Shown here: positions 8,176 through 16,939 of the stretch, one piece after another | Layout: the number at the start of each line of letters is the position of its first letter | Position numbering within the stretch: position 1 is the first letter of the stretch | Source: Pseudoalteromonas citrea | Lineage (GTDB): Bacteria; Pseudomonadota; Gammaproteobacteria; Enterobacterales; Alteromonadaceae | NCBI RefSeq assembly: GCF_000238375.3 | Contig: NZ_AHBZ03000012.1 | Span: 1 to 64,000 of the forward strand | Direction of reading: 5' to 3' | DNA: 64,000 bases | The notes under the pieces: generated by a model | Told to the model about the DNA's origin: nothing | The model's input: the letters and a program-made list of their open reading frames with translations, nothing else | Databases searched by the model: none | Position numbers and translations under genes: made by a program

Positions 8176-10518
8176 ATGATAAAAAAAATATTATTTGCGT
8201 CTTTTGTGCTCATCCCATTGGCAGCACATTGCACAGAGAGTGCTAGCCAGCTTCCTTATATTGACCAATCAGCAACAATTGATGGCGAACTCAATGAACC
8301 CGTTTGGAAACAAGCCAAAAAAATTACTATCGATAATATAACTTGGCCCCACGAAAACATACCTAGCCCTGTAAAAACGAGCGCCTATGTTTACGAGAAT
8401 GGCACCTCTTTGTTTATTGGCTTTCAAGCTCTCGATCCAGAGCCATCAAAAATTCGCGCGTTTTTTAGAGACAGAGATAGGGCGTGGGATGATGATCTTG
8501 TCGGTATTAAAATAGACTCATTTAATAACAATCGCTCTGCCTATCAATTTTTCATTAATCCCTTAGGTGTACAACAAGATTCAATCGAAAATGAGCTCAC
8601 TAATAGCGAAAGTACATCATGGGATGGAATATGGGACAGTGCTGGAAAAATTCACACTACAGGGTATACCGTGGAAGTAGAAATACCATTGCGTGTTTTA
8701 AACTTTGACGATAGCACCGATGTAAAGACCATGGCCATGGAATTTCTACGATTTTACCCCCGAAATGAACGCCTTAGGCTCTCGAATATGCAACTGACAC
8801 ATGCAAATAGTTGCTGGATTTGTCAAATGCCCGTGTATTCAGGCTTTGAAAAAGCCAAACAAGGCAACAATATCGCCATAATCCCCTCCCTTGTGCTTGG
8901 TAAATCAGAAACGAGAGACATCGATGGTTCTGATATCAACGACTGGGATAGCAATAATAATACTGAGCCAGGCCTTGATGTAAAATGGGCAATAACACCA
9001 GACATGACTTTAAATGCCACACTTAATCCGGACTTCTCGCAAGTAGAAGCTGATACAGGGCAATTAAGTGTTAACAATAGCTTTAGTCTATTCTTCCCAG
9101 AAAAACGCGCTTTCTTCTTGGATAACACCGATTATTTCTCCTCTTACACCAACCTTATTCATACCCGTAACGTTGCTGCACCTGATTACGGCGTCAAATT
9201 CACCAGTAATAAGCAAGGTCATACATTGGCTGCATTCATCGCTAACGATGAGCACTTAAACGTTATGATCCCCGGTAATTTGGGCTCTCGTGTTGTTACT
9301 TTAGAGCAAAAAAGCGATAACGCAGCCCTGCGGTATCGATATGATTTCGGTAATACACTATCCGTTGGTACCACGGCAACACTCAGACAAAGCGATAATT
9401 ATAGTAATCAGCTAATGAGTATTGATAGTAAGTATCAACCAACCTCAAATGACACCTTAAAATTACAGTTATTCGCTTCAGATACCGAATACTCTCAGCC
9501 CTTTATCGATGAATTATGCGATGGTGAAAATGGGGATTGCGACGCTCTGCCGAAAACACCATGTGAACAATTTAAAGACTGTGACTATGATGAAAGTACC
9601 TTGCGAGTCCTAAATAGTGATGACACAACAGGTACTGGATACCTTATCAATTATGAACATAACCAAAAGTATTGGCGCATGTTTGGAAGCTATCGAAATC
9701 ATGGGGCTGGGTTAAGATCTGATTTAGGCTTTATGTCACAAGTTGACTTTAACAAATTGGTTACTGGGTTTGAATATCGCTGGTACGGAGAAAAAGATAA
9801 TTGGTGGAACCGGGCAAACTGGTACTCCGATTGGGATATAACCCATAATGAAGATGGCGAATTACTAGAAAAAGAAGTACAAACCAATTTTGCTGTCAAT
9901 GGCCCGCTGCAAAGTAAGCTTGATGTTGGTATAGAACATAGAAAGCGAACAGGCCTTCGCCATAATGAGGCACAACTGAATATAAATAATAATACGGATC
10001 GCTTCACCGAGAATAGAGTATGGACCTATATGGAATTCAAGCCTCTTTCCGGCGTGTTCGCAAGTTTAAATTTAAGAACGGGTAATAAACTTGATTTGAA
10101 GAATAACCGGTTAGGGAAACAATATTTTGCACGGCCAGTTATTAATGTCAATTTAGGAAAGCATTTTGAGGTGCGTTTACGCCACACTTATGAAAAGCTT
10201 GAAGCACAAAGCTCTGACGTCTATACCGCAAACTTAACTGATATGCGACTAACCTACCAGTTTAACATTCATAGCTATTTAAGGCTCGCAGTGATCCGTA
10301 CCGACATAGACCGTAACCTAGCCAATTATATCGACGCGGATGTCAACGCAACCTACAAAGGGCTCAGCACTCAACTTCTGTACAGTTATAAAATTAACCC
10401 TCAAACGGTATTTTTTGCAGGCTACTCAGATAATGGGTATCAAGATGATGATCTAAATAAGATCATTAAAGATAACAAAACTTTTTTTGCAAAGTTCAGT
10501 TACGCTTGGTTAATATAG
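8176..10518 (+). CDS. DUF5916 / CBM9-like outer-membrane protein
   Basis: The ATG at 8176 gives a 780-residue protein with a clear signal peptide (MIKKILFASFVLIPLAAHC); an ATG at 8092 in frame would bury this signal, so I reject it. Residues about 20-230 resemble the carbohydrate-binding family 9-like domain common at the N-terminus of DUF5916 proteins (ATIDGELNEPVWKQA). The remainder is rich in alternating aromatic and polar strands ending in FAKFSYAWLI, which fits an outer-membrane beta barrel. The family is frequent in Alteromonadales and its function is not established. No strong ribosome binding site is visible. Confidence 0.75.
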   Translation: MIKKILFASFVLIPLAAHCTESASQLPYIDQSATIDGELNEPVWKQAKKITIDNITWPHENIPSPVKTSAYVYENGTSLFIGFQALDPEPSKIRAFFRDRDRAWDDDLVGIKIDSFNNNRSAYQFFINPLGVQQDSIENELTNSESTSWDGIWDSAGKIHTTGYTVEVEIPLRVLNFDDSTDVKTMAMEFLRFYPRNERLRLSNMQLTHANSCWICQMPVYSGFEKAKQGNNIAIIPSLVLGKSETRDIDGSDINDWDSNNNTEPGLDVKWAITPDMTLNATLNPDFSQVEADTGQLSVNNSFSLFFPEKRAFFLDNTDYFSSYTNLIHTRNVAAPDYGVKFTSNKQGHTLAAFIANDEHLNVMIPGNLGSRVVTLEQKSDNAALRYRYDFGNTLSVGTTATLRQSDNYSNQLMSIDSKYQPTSNDTLKLQLFASDTEYSQPFIDELCDGENGDCDALPKTPCEQFKDCDYDESTLRVLNSDDTTGTGYLINYEHNQKYWRMFGSYRNHGAGLRSDLGFMSQVDFNKLVTGFEYRWYGEKDNWWNRANWYSDWDITHNEDGELLEKEVQTNFAVNGPLQSKLDVGIEHRKRTGLRHNEAQLNINNNTDRFTENRVWTYMEFKPLSGVFASLNLRTGNKLDLKNNRLGKQYFARPVINVNLGKHFEVRLRHTYEKLEAQSSDVYTANLTDMRLTYQFNIHSYLRLAVIRTDIDRNLANYIDADVNATYKGLSTQLLYSYKINPQTVFFAGYSDNGYQDDDLNKIIKDNKTFFAKFSYAWLI

Positions 10519-10547
10519 GAATAACAAACAGTTTTTTTATTTCTTTT

Positions 10548-10579
10548 GGCTATAAGCAATTTTAATATATCTTATAGCC
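10548..10579. repeat. inverted repeat upstream of cysK
   Basis: Perfect 9-bp arms GGCTATAAG and CTTATAGCC separated by 14 AT-rich bases, 30 bp past the stop of the DUF5916 gene. There is no T-run after either arm, so it is not a canonical terminator. It may be a weak terminator or a regulatory site for cysK. Confidence 0.45.
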
Positions 10580-10653
10580 ATTCTTTACTTCTTTTTTCAC
10601 TAAAGCCAAGTAAAGTGTGACAATAAGCAAACCTAAGTACTTAAGGGAACACA

Positions 10654-11622
10654 ATGTCTAAAATTTTCGCTGACAACAGTCAAACTATTGGTCAAACACC
10701 CGTCGTCAAACTTAACCGTGTTACAGGTGGCAACGTATACGCCAAAATAGAGGCACGCAACCCGAGCTTTAGCGTCAAATGTCGTATTGGTGCATCAATG
10801 ATTGGGGATGCAGAAAAATCAGGGCTATTAACTGAAGGTAAGGAAATCATAGAGCCTACTTCAGGTAACACCGGGATTGCACTGGCATTTGTAGCAGCCG
10901 CACGTGGTTACAAACTAACCCTAACCATGCCAAACACAATGAGCTTAGAGCGTCGTAAGCTACTTAAAGCATTAGGTGCTAATTTAGTACTGACAGAAGG
11001 TGCTAAGGGTATGAAGGGGGCCATCGATAAAGCAAATGAAATTTTAGCTAGCGACCCAAGTAAGTATATTTTACTACAACAATTTGAAAACCCAGCTAAC
11101 CCTCAGATCCACTTTGAAACTACTGGCCCAGAAATTTTTGAAATAATGGATGGTAACGTAGACTTTTTCGTAGCTGGCGTAGGTACGGGCGGTACAATTA
11201 CTGGTACGACTCGTTACTTGAAAAAAGAGAAAGGGTTAGATGTTAAAGCGATAGCCGTTGAGCCTGTTGACTCTCCTGTTATTACACAGACCCTTGCTGG
11301 TGAAGAAGTTAAGCCTGGTCCACATAAAATTCAAGGGATCGGTGCAGGCTTCATTCCTGGAAACCTTGATTTAGAGTTAATCGATGGTACAGAGCTTGTT
11401 TCAAATGAAGATGCAATTGCTATGGCACACCAGCTAATGAAACATGAAGGTATTCTGGTAGGTATTTCATCAGGCGCTGCTGTTGTTGCTGCAAAACGCT
11501 TAGCTGAAAAGCCAGAAAATGCAGACAAAAATATTGTGGTGATTTTACCAAGTGCAACAGAACGTTATTTATCTAGTCCAATGTTTGCTGACGAGTTCTC
11601 TGAACAAGAATTAGTACAGTAA
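10654..11622 (+). CDS. cysK: cysteine synthase A
   Basis: The 322-residue PLP enzyme (O-acetylserine sulfhydrylase) makes L-cysteine from O-acetylserine and sulfide in the cytoplasm. The PLP lysine is K42 in the SFSVKCRIG motif shared with E. coli CysK. The substrate loop TSGNTG is at 69-74 and the phosphate-binding GTGGT stretch is near 178. The C-terminal SSGAAVVAA segment is also present. AAGGGA lies 5-6 bp before the ATG. A strong terminator follows, so it is monocistronic. Confidence 0.95.
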   Translation: MSKIFADNSQTIGQTPVVKLNRVTGGNVYAKIEARNPSFSVKCRIGASMIGDAEKSGLLTEGKEIIEPTSGNTGIALAFVAAARGYKLTLTMPNTMSLERRKLLKALGANLVLTEGAKGMKGAIDKANEILASDPSKYILLQQFENPANPQIHFETTGPEIFEIMDGNVDFFVAGVGTGGTITGTTRYLKKEKGLDVKAIAVEPVDSPVITQTLAGEEVKPGPHKIQGIGAGFIPGNLDLELIDGTELVSNEDAIAMAHQLMKHEGILVGISSGAAVVAAKRLAEKPENADKNIVVILPSATERYLSSPMFADEFSEQELVQ

Positions 11623-11636
11623 TTTCATTTACTAGT

Positions 11637-11663
11637 AAAAACCGGCATTAAGCCGGTTTTTTT
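11637..11663 (+). terminator. cysK terminator
   Basis: ACCGGC/GCCGGT hairpin (11641-11657) followed by seven T, 19 bp after the cysK stop. Confidence 0.9.
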
Positions 11664-11758
11664 ATGCCTGCTACTTTTAATTAAATAATGGAAAATAAAC
11701 CAATTTTCCCTACACTTGCATTATAAAGTAACTGAACTGATTCTATAGGTCGCTATTA

Positions 11759-12652
11759 ATGCATTGGCTTTTGTTAATTTTTCTCGTTTTAACGCCCACT
11801 CACGTGCAAGCAGCTATCAATGTTGGCTATTTTAAAAATGCGACATACCAACTGGTGCAAGGCAAAAAATATGAAACAGGTTATTTGTACAATGAAACTG
11901 GTTCCAAGGGTCAACTTCATGTCGTCACGCTAGATTGGCCACCCTATATCGGCAACGCATTGTGTAATAAAGGTTGGGTGTTTCAGTTTGCTGTCTCATT
12001 ATTAGCAGAGCAAGGGTATAGTGTTTTTATTGAATTTTTACCATGGGCTAGAGCTGTTAGGGCAGCCGAACTCGGTAAAGCCGATATATTAATGCCTGAG
12101 TATTATATTGAAGACTCTGCCCCCTCAGATTATGTAAAAAATAAAACTCGACGGGAAGTGCTTGCGCTCTCAAATGCATTCTCTGGTGGCGAAATTGGCT
12201 TTTTAAAACGTAAAGGTGACGCAGACCGATTTAACGGTAACTTGAATTCTCTCAAAGGAGAAAAAATAGGGGTTGTTAGAGGCTATCAAAATACCCCAAA
12301 ATTTGATGCCATGATGGATAATAACGAGTTTGCAATTGTTGAGGCCGTCGATGATCTGCAGTTAGTTAAATTATTGGTTGGAGGCCGTGTTAACTTAATC
12401 ATTGGTGATCCTAAAGTCCTGCGTTTCACAGTTAATTACTCTGATCTATCAAAGCCAGAAAAGGTCACCTTATTAAGAAATATAGAAAATGAATCGCTGC
12501 CCATAAAATATAATCACCTTTACTTTGCATTAAGTAAACAAAAGGCAAAATGGCGTACTGTGTTATCCGATATCAATCGTGCTTTGTACATGTTTGAAAA
12601 CAGTGAAGAAACCAATCGCATTATTGAAATGGGAAGCTCTGAGTGTTACTAA
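11759..12652 (+). CDS. periplasmic substrate-binding protein, SBP_bac_3-like
   Basis: The 297-residue protein has a signal peptide (residues 1-19, cleaved after VQA). The body has the layout of family 3 solute-binding proteins: a first lobe with VVTLDWPPYIGNALCNKGW, an EFLPWARAVRAAELGKADILMP stretch, a hinge with LKGEKIGVVRGYQ, and a second lobe with VKLLVGGRVNLIIGDP. No ABC transporter permease or ATPase is adjacent, so it may be an orphan binding protein or a sensory input, as is common in marine gammaproteobacteria. Ligand unknown. Confidence 0.8.
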   Translation: MHWLLLIFLVLTPTHVQAAINVGYFKNATYQLVQGKKYETGYLYNETGSKGQLHVVTLDWPPYIGNALCNKGWVFQFAVSLLAEQGYSVFIEFLPWARAVRAAELGKADILMPEYYIEDSAPSDYVKNKTRREVLALSNAFSGGEIGFLKRKGDADRFNGNLNSLKGEKIGVVRGYQNTPKFDAMMDNNEFAIVEAVDDLQLVKLLVGGRVNLIIGDPKVLRFTVNYSDLSKPEKVTLLRNIENESLPIKYNHLYFALSKQKAKWRTVLSDINRALYMFENSEETNRIIEMGSSECY

Positions 12653-12679
12653 GTTAAACACTCAGAATAGCTTATACGG

Positions 12680-13534
12680 CTATATTTCATCACCTGCACG
12701 TATGCGTGCTTGTCGCTCCTGCTCTTCAGCCATAGCAGCGCTAATTTCATCTAGCACAGCACTGACATCTGCGCTGTGTAGCTCTTCCTCAAAGACTCCT
12801 GTCAATACCGAGTTTGGGGTCAAGTTTCCTTCTTCAAACAATGCCCACATCTCTTTGGCGTAGTTTGTGTGTAATAGTGCAGGTGCATATTCACCATAGT
12901 ATCGACGCATGTTATTTACATCTCGCTCAAACATTGCCTTTGCACTGTTATTTGCAGATGCGTTCACCGCTTGAGGCAAATCAATAATAACCGGGCCAGC
13001 ACCATCAACGAGTACATTAAACTCTGATAAGTCACCATGTATTAGCCCAGTACATAACATAAGCCGAATATAATGCATCATTAATGTATATTGTCTGATT
13101 GCTTCTTCTTCAGACATGCTAACCGCGCCAAGTTGAGGGGCTACATTACCCTCGTCATCTGACACTAACTCCATAAGTAACACGCCATCAACACAGCAAT
13201 AACTTGCCGGTACCCTGACACCCGCAGCGGCGAGTCGAGATAAAGCATCAACCTCTGCGTTTTGCCAAACTTCTTCCTCAAGTTGACGACCGTAATTAGA
13301 GCGCTTATTCATCGCTCGAGCTTGACGGCCTCCGCGTACCTTTCGTCCTTCTTGATATTGCGCAGCCTTTTTAAAGCTGCGTTTCATCGCATCTTTATAT
13401 ACTTTTGCACAGCGAATGTGTTCGCCACATCTTACAACAAAAACATCTGCTTCTTTGCCACTCATTAACCGACTAAGTACTGCATCAATTAAGCCATCAT
13501 CAACCAATGGCTGTAAACGTTTAGGTATTTTCAC
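12680..13534 (-). CDS. RIO1-family atypical serine kinase
   Basis: The 284-residue cytoplasmic protein has the RIO kinase signature: nucleotide loop SGKEADVF (25-32), K44 of the ATP site, catalytic loop HGDLSEFN with D168, and metal-binding IIDLPQA with D185. The start is GTG at 13534 with AGGGA 4 bp upstream. Bacterial RIO1 proteins are widespread in gammaproteobacteria, but their substrate is not known. It converges on the binding-protein gene, with 27 bp between the stops. Confidence 0.9.
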   Translation of the reverse strand: MKIPKRLQPLVDDGLIDAVLSRLMSGKEADVFVVRCGEHIRCAKVYKDAMKRSFKKAAQYQEGRKVRGGRQARAMNKRSNYGRQLEEEVWQNAEVDALSRLAAAGVRVPASYCCVDGVLLMELVSDDEGNVAPQLGAVSMSEEEAIRQYTLMMHYIRLMLCTGLIHGDLSEFNVLVDGAGPVIIDLPQAVNASANNSAKAMFERDVNNMRRYYGEYAPALLHTNYAKEMWALFEEGNLTPNSVLTGVFEEELHSADVSAVLDEISAAMAEEQERQARIRAGDEI

Positions 13535-13755
13535 GGGGTCCCTGTTAGGTTATTAACATCACGTTGGATGCATTATGGTTGCACACTTATTAGGTCGCAA
13601 GCTCAAAAAACGAGCTTTGATTCGCGTACCCACATTTCATTATTTTATCGTAACACTACTTGATCACTAAAGGATAGCCTTTGTGCATGGTTAGAGATAG
13701 TCAACTTAATCAGGCACAAACATAGCATTATTTAATAGCCTCAATAAAATCAATA

Positions 13756-13779
13756 AAAAAGGGCCGCTTGGCCCTTTTT
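13756..13779 (-). terminator. putP terminator
   Basis: AAAGGGCC/GGCCCTTT hairpin with T-runs on both strands, 18 bp after the putP stop. It could also stop plus-strand transcription. Confidence 0.85.
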
Positions 13780-13797
13780 ACAATTCAGCGTCAAAGC

Positions 13798-15276
13798 CTA
13801 CAGACTACTTTGCACTTTTTTAAATAACTCTTGGATACGTTCATGAGGCTCAGAGGTCGCTAAGCTCACAACCACAATCGCAATTGACGATACAATAAAG
13901 CCAGGCACTATTTCATAAATATGGCTACTTAAGCTTTGCCCTGCAATCTCAATCGGTGCATATATCCATACTAATACCGTTACAGCACCCGATACCATAC
14001 CAGCCAAAGCACCTGCAAAATTCATCCGCTGCCAGAACAAACTCAGCAGTACTAATGGTCCAAACGCAGCACCAAATCCAGCCCATGCATTACTCACTAA
14101 ATCTAAGATTGAGCTGTTTCTGTCATGCGCCAAATAAATCGCTAAAATAGCAACTGCCGCAACACTAATGCGCCCTATTAAAACCAGCTCTTTATCCGTC
14201 GCATTTCGGTTAATGAAAATTTTGTAAAAATCTTCCGTTAAGGAGCTTGAACTCACCAGTAATTGTGAGGAAATCGTACTCATGATGGCGGCCAAAATTG
14301 CTGCTAATAAAAAGCCTGCAATCAACGGGTGGAATAATAACTCAGACAACACCAAGAAGATTGTTTCAGGGTCTTTTACAACAATGCCATTTTCATATGT
14401 ATACGCTGCACCAAATACACCGGTTGCGACTGCACCAAGTGCTGCGATGATCATCCAGCTCATACCGATACGACGTGCTGTCGGCATATCCTTAACACTT
14501 CTGACCGACATAAAGCGTACAATGATGTGTGGTTGACCAAAATACCCCAGCCCCCAAGACATCGCAGAAATAATCCCAATTGCGCCACCCGCACCAATCC
14601 ACGTAAGCATTTGTGGATTAACCGCATTGAGTGTTGATGACAAAGGATTGTCTAAGAGTGAATAAGTGACTGCTGGCACTAATATTAGCGCAATGAACAT
14701 AATACAGCCTTGTACAAAGTCGGTTAAGCTTACCGCTAAAAATCCACCAAACAATGTATAAAGAACAACCACACCAGTCGTAATGTATAGCCCTGATTCG
14801 TAACTCATACCAAATGAGTTTTCAAACAGCTTACCACCAGCTACCACGCCTGAAGAGGTATAAAGTGTGAAGAAAACAATGATAACCAGTGCTGACACAA
14901 TGCGTAATGCATTGCCTTTATCTTCAAAGCGATTAGCAAAGTAATCAGGTATGGTGATAGCATCATTTGCTAGTTCAGTGTAAACACGTAACCTTGGTGC
15001 TACTAATAAGTAGTTTAACCATGCACCAATCACTAAACCAATTGCTATCCAAGTGCTGCTAAACCCAGTGACAAACATAGCCCCGGGTAAACCCATTAAG
15101 ATCCACCCACTCATGTCAGATGCACCCGCTGATAAAGCAGCAACGCTTGGTGACAAGCTGCGTCCACCGAGCATATAACCTGATACATCACTGGTAGATT
15201 TACGGTAGGCATACAACCCAATGCCCAACATAACCACAAAATATAGTACTAGCGAAATAATCGTACCTAATTCCAA
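13798..15276 (-). CDS. putP: sodium/proline symporter PutP
   Basis: Solute:sodium symporter family protein with 12-13 hydrophobic segments and the GASDMSGWILMGLPG signature of PutP near residue 50. I choose the TTG at 15276 as start because AAGGAG lies 6 bp upstream and the product (492 residues) then matches the usual PutP N-terminus. An in-frame ATG at 15300 and TTG at 15309 have no ribosome binding site. It imports proline with sodium, for nutrition or osmoprotection. No putA is adjacent. Confidence 0.9.
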   Translation of the reverse strand: MELGTIISLVLYFVVMLGIGLYAYRKSTSDVSGYMLGGRSLSPSVAALSAGASDMSGWILMGLPGAMFVTGFSSTWIAIGLVIGAWLNYLLVAPRLRVYTELANDAITIPDYFANRFEDKGNALRIVSALVIIVFFTLYTSSGVVAGGKLFENSFGMSYESGLYITTGVVVLYTLFGGFLAVSLTDFVQGCIMFIALILVPAVTYSLLDNPLSSTLNAVNPQMLTWIGAGGAIGIISAMSWGLGYFGQPHIIVRFMSVRSVKDMPTARRIGMSWMIIAALGAVATGVFGAAYTYENGIVVKDPETIFLVLSELLFHPLIAGFLLAAILAAIMSTISSQLLVSSSSLTEDFYKIFINRNATDKELVLIGRISVAAVAILAIYLAHDRNSSILDLVSNAWAGFGAAFGPLVLLSLFWQRMNFAGALAGMVSGAVTVLVWIYAPIEIAGQSLSSHIYEIVPGFIVSSIAIVVVSLATSEPHERIQELFKKVQSSL

Positions 15277-15558
15277 AGCTATCTCCTTCGTTTTGAGCAT
15301 TCTTGTCAATGAAAATTATCCAACAACCGCCTTTCTGATTGTCATTAAATAGAATGCTTTATTAGTTTTGCGTGACTATAACACGTCTCTTTCCTCTACC
15401 CCAGTGCAGCGAGTTTATCCAGTAAATATGCGTGATAAAGCATCGTTCCAGCTGATAAATCCATACCAAAAGATGAAACAATCCGAAAAAAATAATGAAT
15501 TACTACTCAACATCACTTATATTGACTTTAAAGTTGTATTAAATGAGAGCAGTTGTAG

Positions 15559-16782
15559 ATGTATTTTTATGCGGCGCGCCAACCTATTTTAGACATTAAT
15601 AAAGAATTAGTGGGCTATGAATTACTTTTTCGTGATGGTGTTGATAATGTTTTCCCCAATATTGACGGTGACGAAGCAACTTCTCGTTTAATCGAAGGTA
15701 GTCAATTTAACTTTGGCCTAGATGACTTGACTGATAATAAACCTGCCTATATTAACTTTACACTTGAAACCATACTCAAAGGCTACCCAACGATGCTCAG
15801 TCGCGAGCAAGTTGTGATTGAGATTTTAGAAACAGTTCAGCCCGGAAAGCGCCTTCTTGCAGCAGTGCAAGATTTAAAAGACAAAGGCTATACAATTGCC
15901 CTTGATGACTACCAACATCAAAAGGTATGGCGCCACTTTTATCCGTTTATCGACCAAATCAAAGTCGACTTTATAACCACCTCTCATGAGCAAATTGTTG
16001 AAATTATTGATGCCACTAAATCTTTTAGCAATATAAAGCTGGTCGCGGAAAAAGTAGAGACCTACGAACAATATCAACAGGCCATTGAATGGGGGTTTAG
16101 CTTATTTCAAGGGTTCTTTTTTGCCAAACCCGAAATGGTACAAAGCAAAGCACTGCCCCCGTCAGAAATGGCGCTCGCAGAACTTTTATATGAAACCTCC
16201 AGCGTTGATGTAGATTTACAGAGGATCACTGGCGTGTTTGAACGTGATGTTAACTTGTCATACAAATTATTAAGGTATTCCAATTCGGCAGCCTTTAAAC
16301 GCAGAGCCGAGATCAGCACCATTAAACAAGCACTTATTGTGCTTGGTAATGCCGAGCTAAAGAAGTTTCTATCTTTACTTTTTGCCGCTCAAGTGTCTGC
16401 TGAAAAGCCTATGGAATTAATAAAGCTGTCGTTAACTCGGGCACGTTTTTGTGAGCTACTTGCGACACAAAAACATGATAAACATCATATCGGTACCGCT
16501 TTCCTAACTGGCATGATGTCATTAATGGATGCCATACTTGATGAAACTATGGATAGTGTAATGAATAAGTTGCCCTTGGTCATTGAAATTAAAGATGCAT
16601 TGCTCGAAGCCAAAGGGACTTTAGCTGACTATTTATCTATCGCGACAGAATATGAACAAGCTCAATGGGATAAAGCACAAGTAAACTGTAATAAAATTAA
16701 TCTAGACCCCGCTTGCCTGCCCGAAATTTATAATGATGCCGTTAGTTGGAGTAACGAACAAATGCAGGTGATCGAGCGCTAA
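15559..16782 (+). CDS. EAL-HDOD signalling protein (YuxH-like)
   Basis: The 407-residue cytoplasmic protein has an N-terminal EAL-type c-di-GMP phosphodiesterase domain (about 1-195) and a C-terminal HDOD domain (about 200-385). The EAL domain keeps the EAL-position glutamate (in YELLFRD), N (YINFT), EILE, IKVD and VAEKVE, but the loop that is normally DDFGTG reads DDYQHQ. Activity is therefore uncertain; many EAL-HDOD proteins are non-catalytic. It is preceded by about 280 bp without a gene. Confidence 0.85.
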   Translation: MYFYAARQPILDINKELVGYELLFRDGVDNVFPNIDGDEATSRLIEGSQFNFGLDDLTDNKPAYINFTLETILKGYPTMLSREQVVIEILETVQPGKRLLAAVQDLKDKGYTIALDDYQHQKVWRHFYPFIDQIKVDFITTSHEQIVEIIDATKSFSNIKLVAEKVETYEQYQQAIEWGFSLFQGFFFAKPEMVQSKALPPSEMALAELLYETSSVDVDLQRITGVFERDVNLSYKLLRYSNSAAFKRRAEISTIKQALIVLGNAELKKFLSLLFAAQVSAEKPMELIKLSLTRARFCELLATQKHDKHHIGTAFLTGMMSLMDAILDETMDSVMNKLPLVIEIKDALLEAKGTLADYLSIATEYEQAQWDKAQVNCNKINLDPACLPEIYNDAVSWSNEQMQVIER

Positions 16783-16828
16783 AGTACACCTTACGTCCCA
16801 TAAATAAAACTAATTATCTCGTTACACC

Positions 16829-16855
16829 TTTGACTTACATCAAAGGTAAGTCAAA
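16829..16855. promoter_or_regulatory. FNR-type site within a 10-bp inverted repeat upstream of the copper receptor
   Basis: TTGAC-TTAC-ATCAA at 16830-16843 matches the FNR/ANR consensus (TTGATN4ATCAA) at 9 of 10 positions. It is nested in a perfect inverted repeat with arms TTTGACTTAC (16829-16838) and GTAAGTCAAA (16846-16855). It lies about 85-110 bp before the start codon of the TonB receptor. Anaerobic control is an inference. Confidence 0.45.
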
Positions 16856-16863
16856 ACTTCTCA

Positions 16864-16886
16864 CAGTGCGACAATCTGTCACACTG
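16864..16886. promoter_or_regulatory. candidate operator palindrome upstream of the copper receptor
   Basis: Arms CAGTGCGACA (16864-16873) and TGTCACACTG (16877-16886) match at 9 of 10 positions around a 3-bp centre. It lies 54-76 bp before the start codon and just downstream of the FNR-type site. The binding protein is unknown; a metal-responsive repressor is one possibility. Confidence 0.4.
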
Positions 16887-16939
16887 CAAGCAACACACAA
16901 ATCTATAAAATCCATCATAATTTAATGACTTGAGACATT

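Noticed and set aside
13572-13680. Plus-strand ORF of 32 codons between the RIO kinase gene and putP
   Set aside because: No ribosome binding site and no recognisable product; may be chance.
15368-15592. Plus-strand ORF of 74 codons before the EAL-HDOD gene
   Set aside because: It overlaps the start of the EAL-HDOD gene in another frame and has no coding features.
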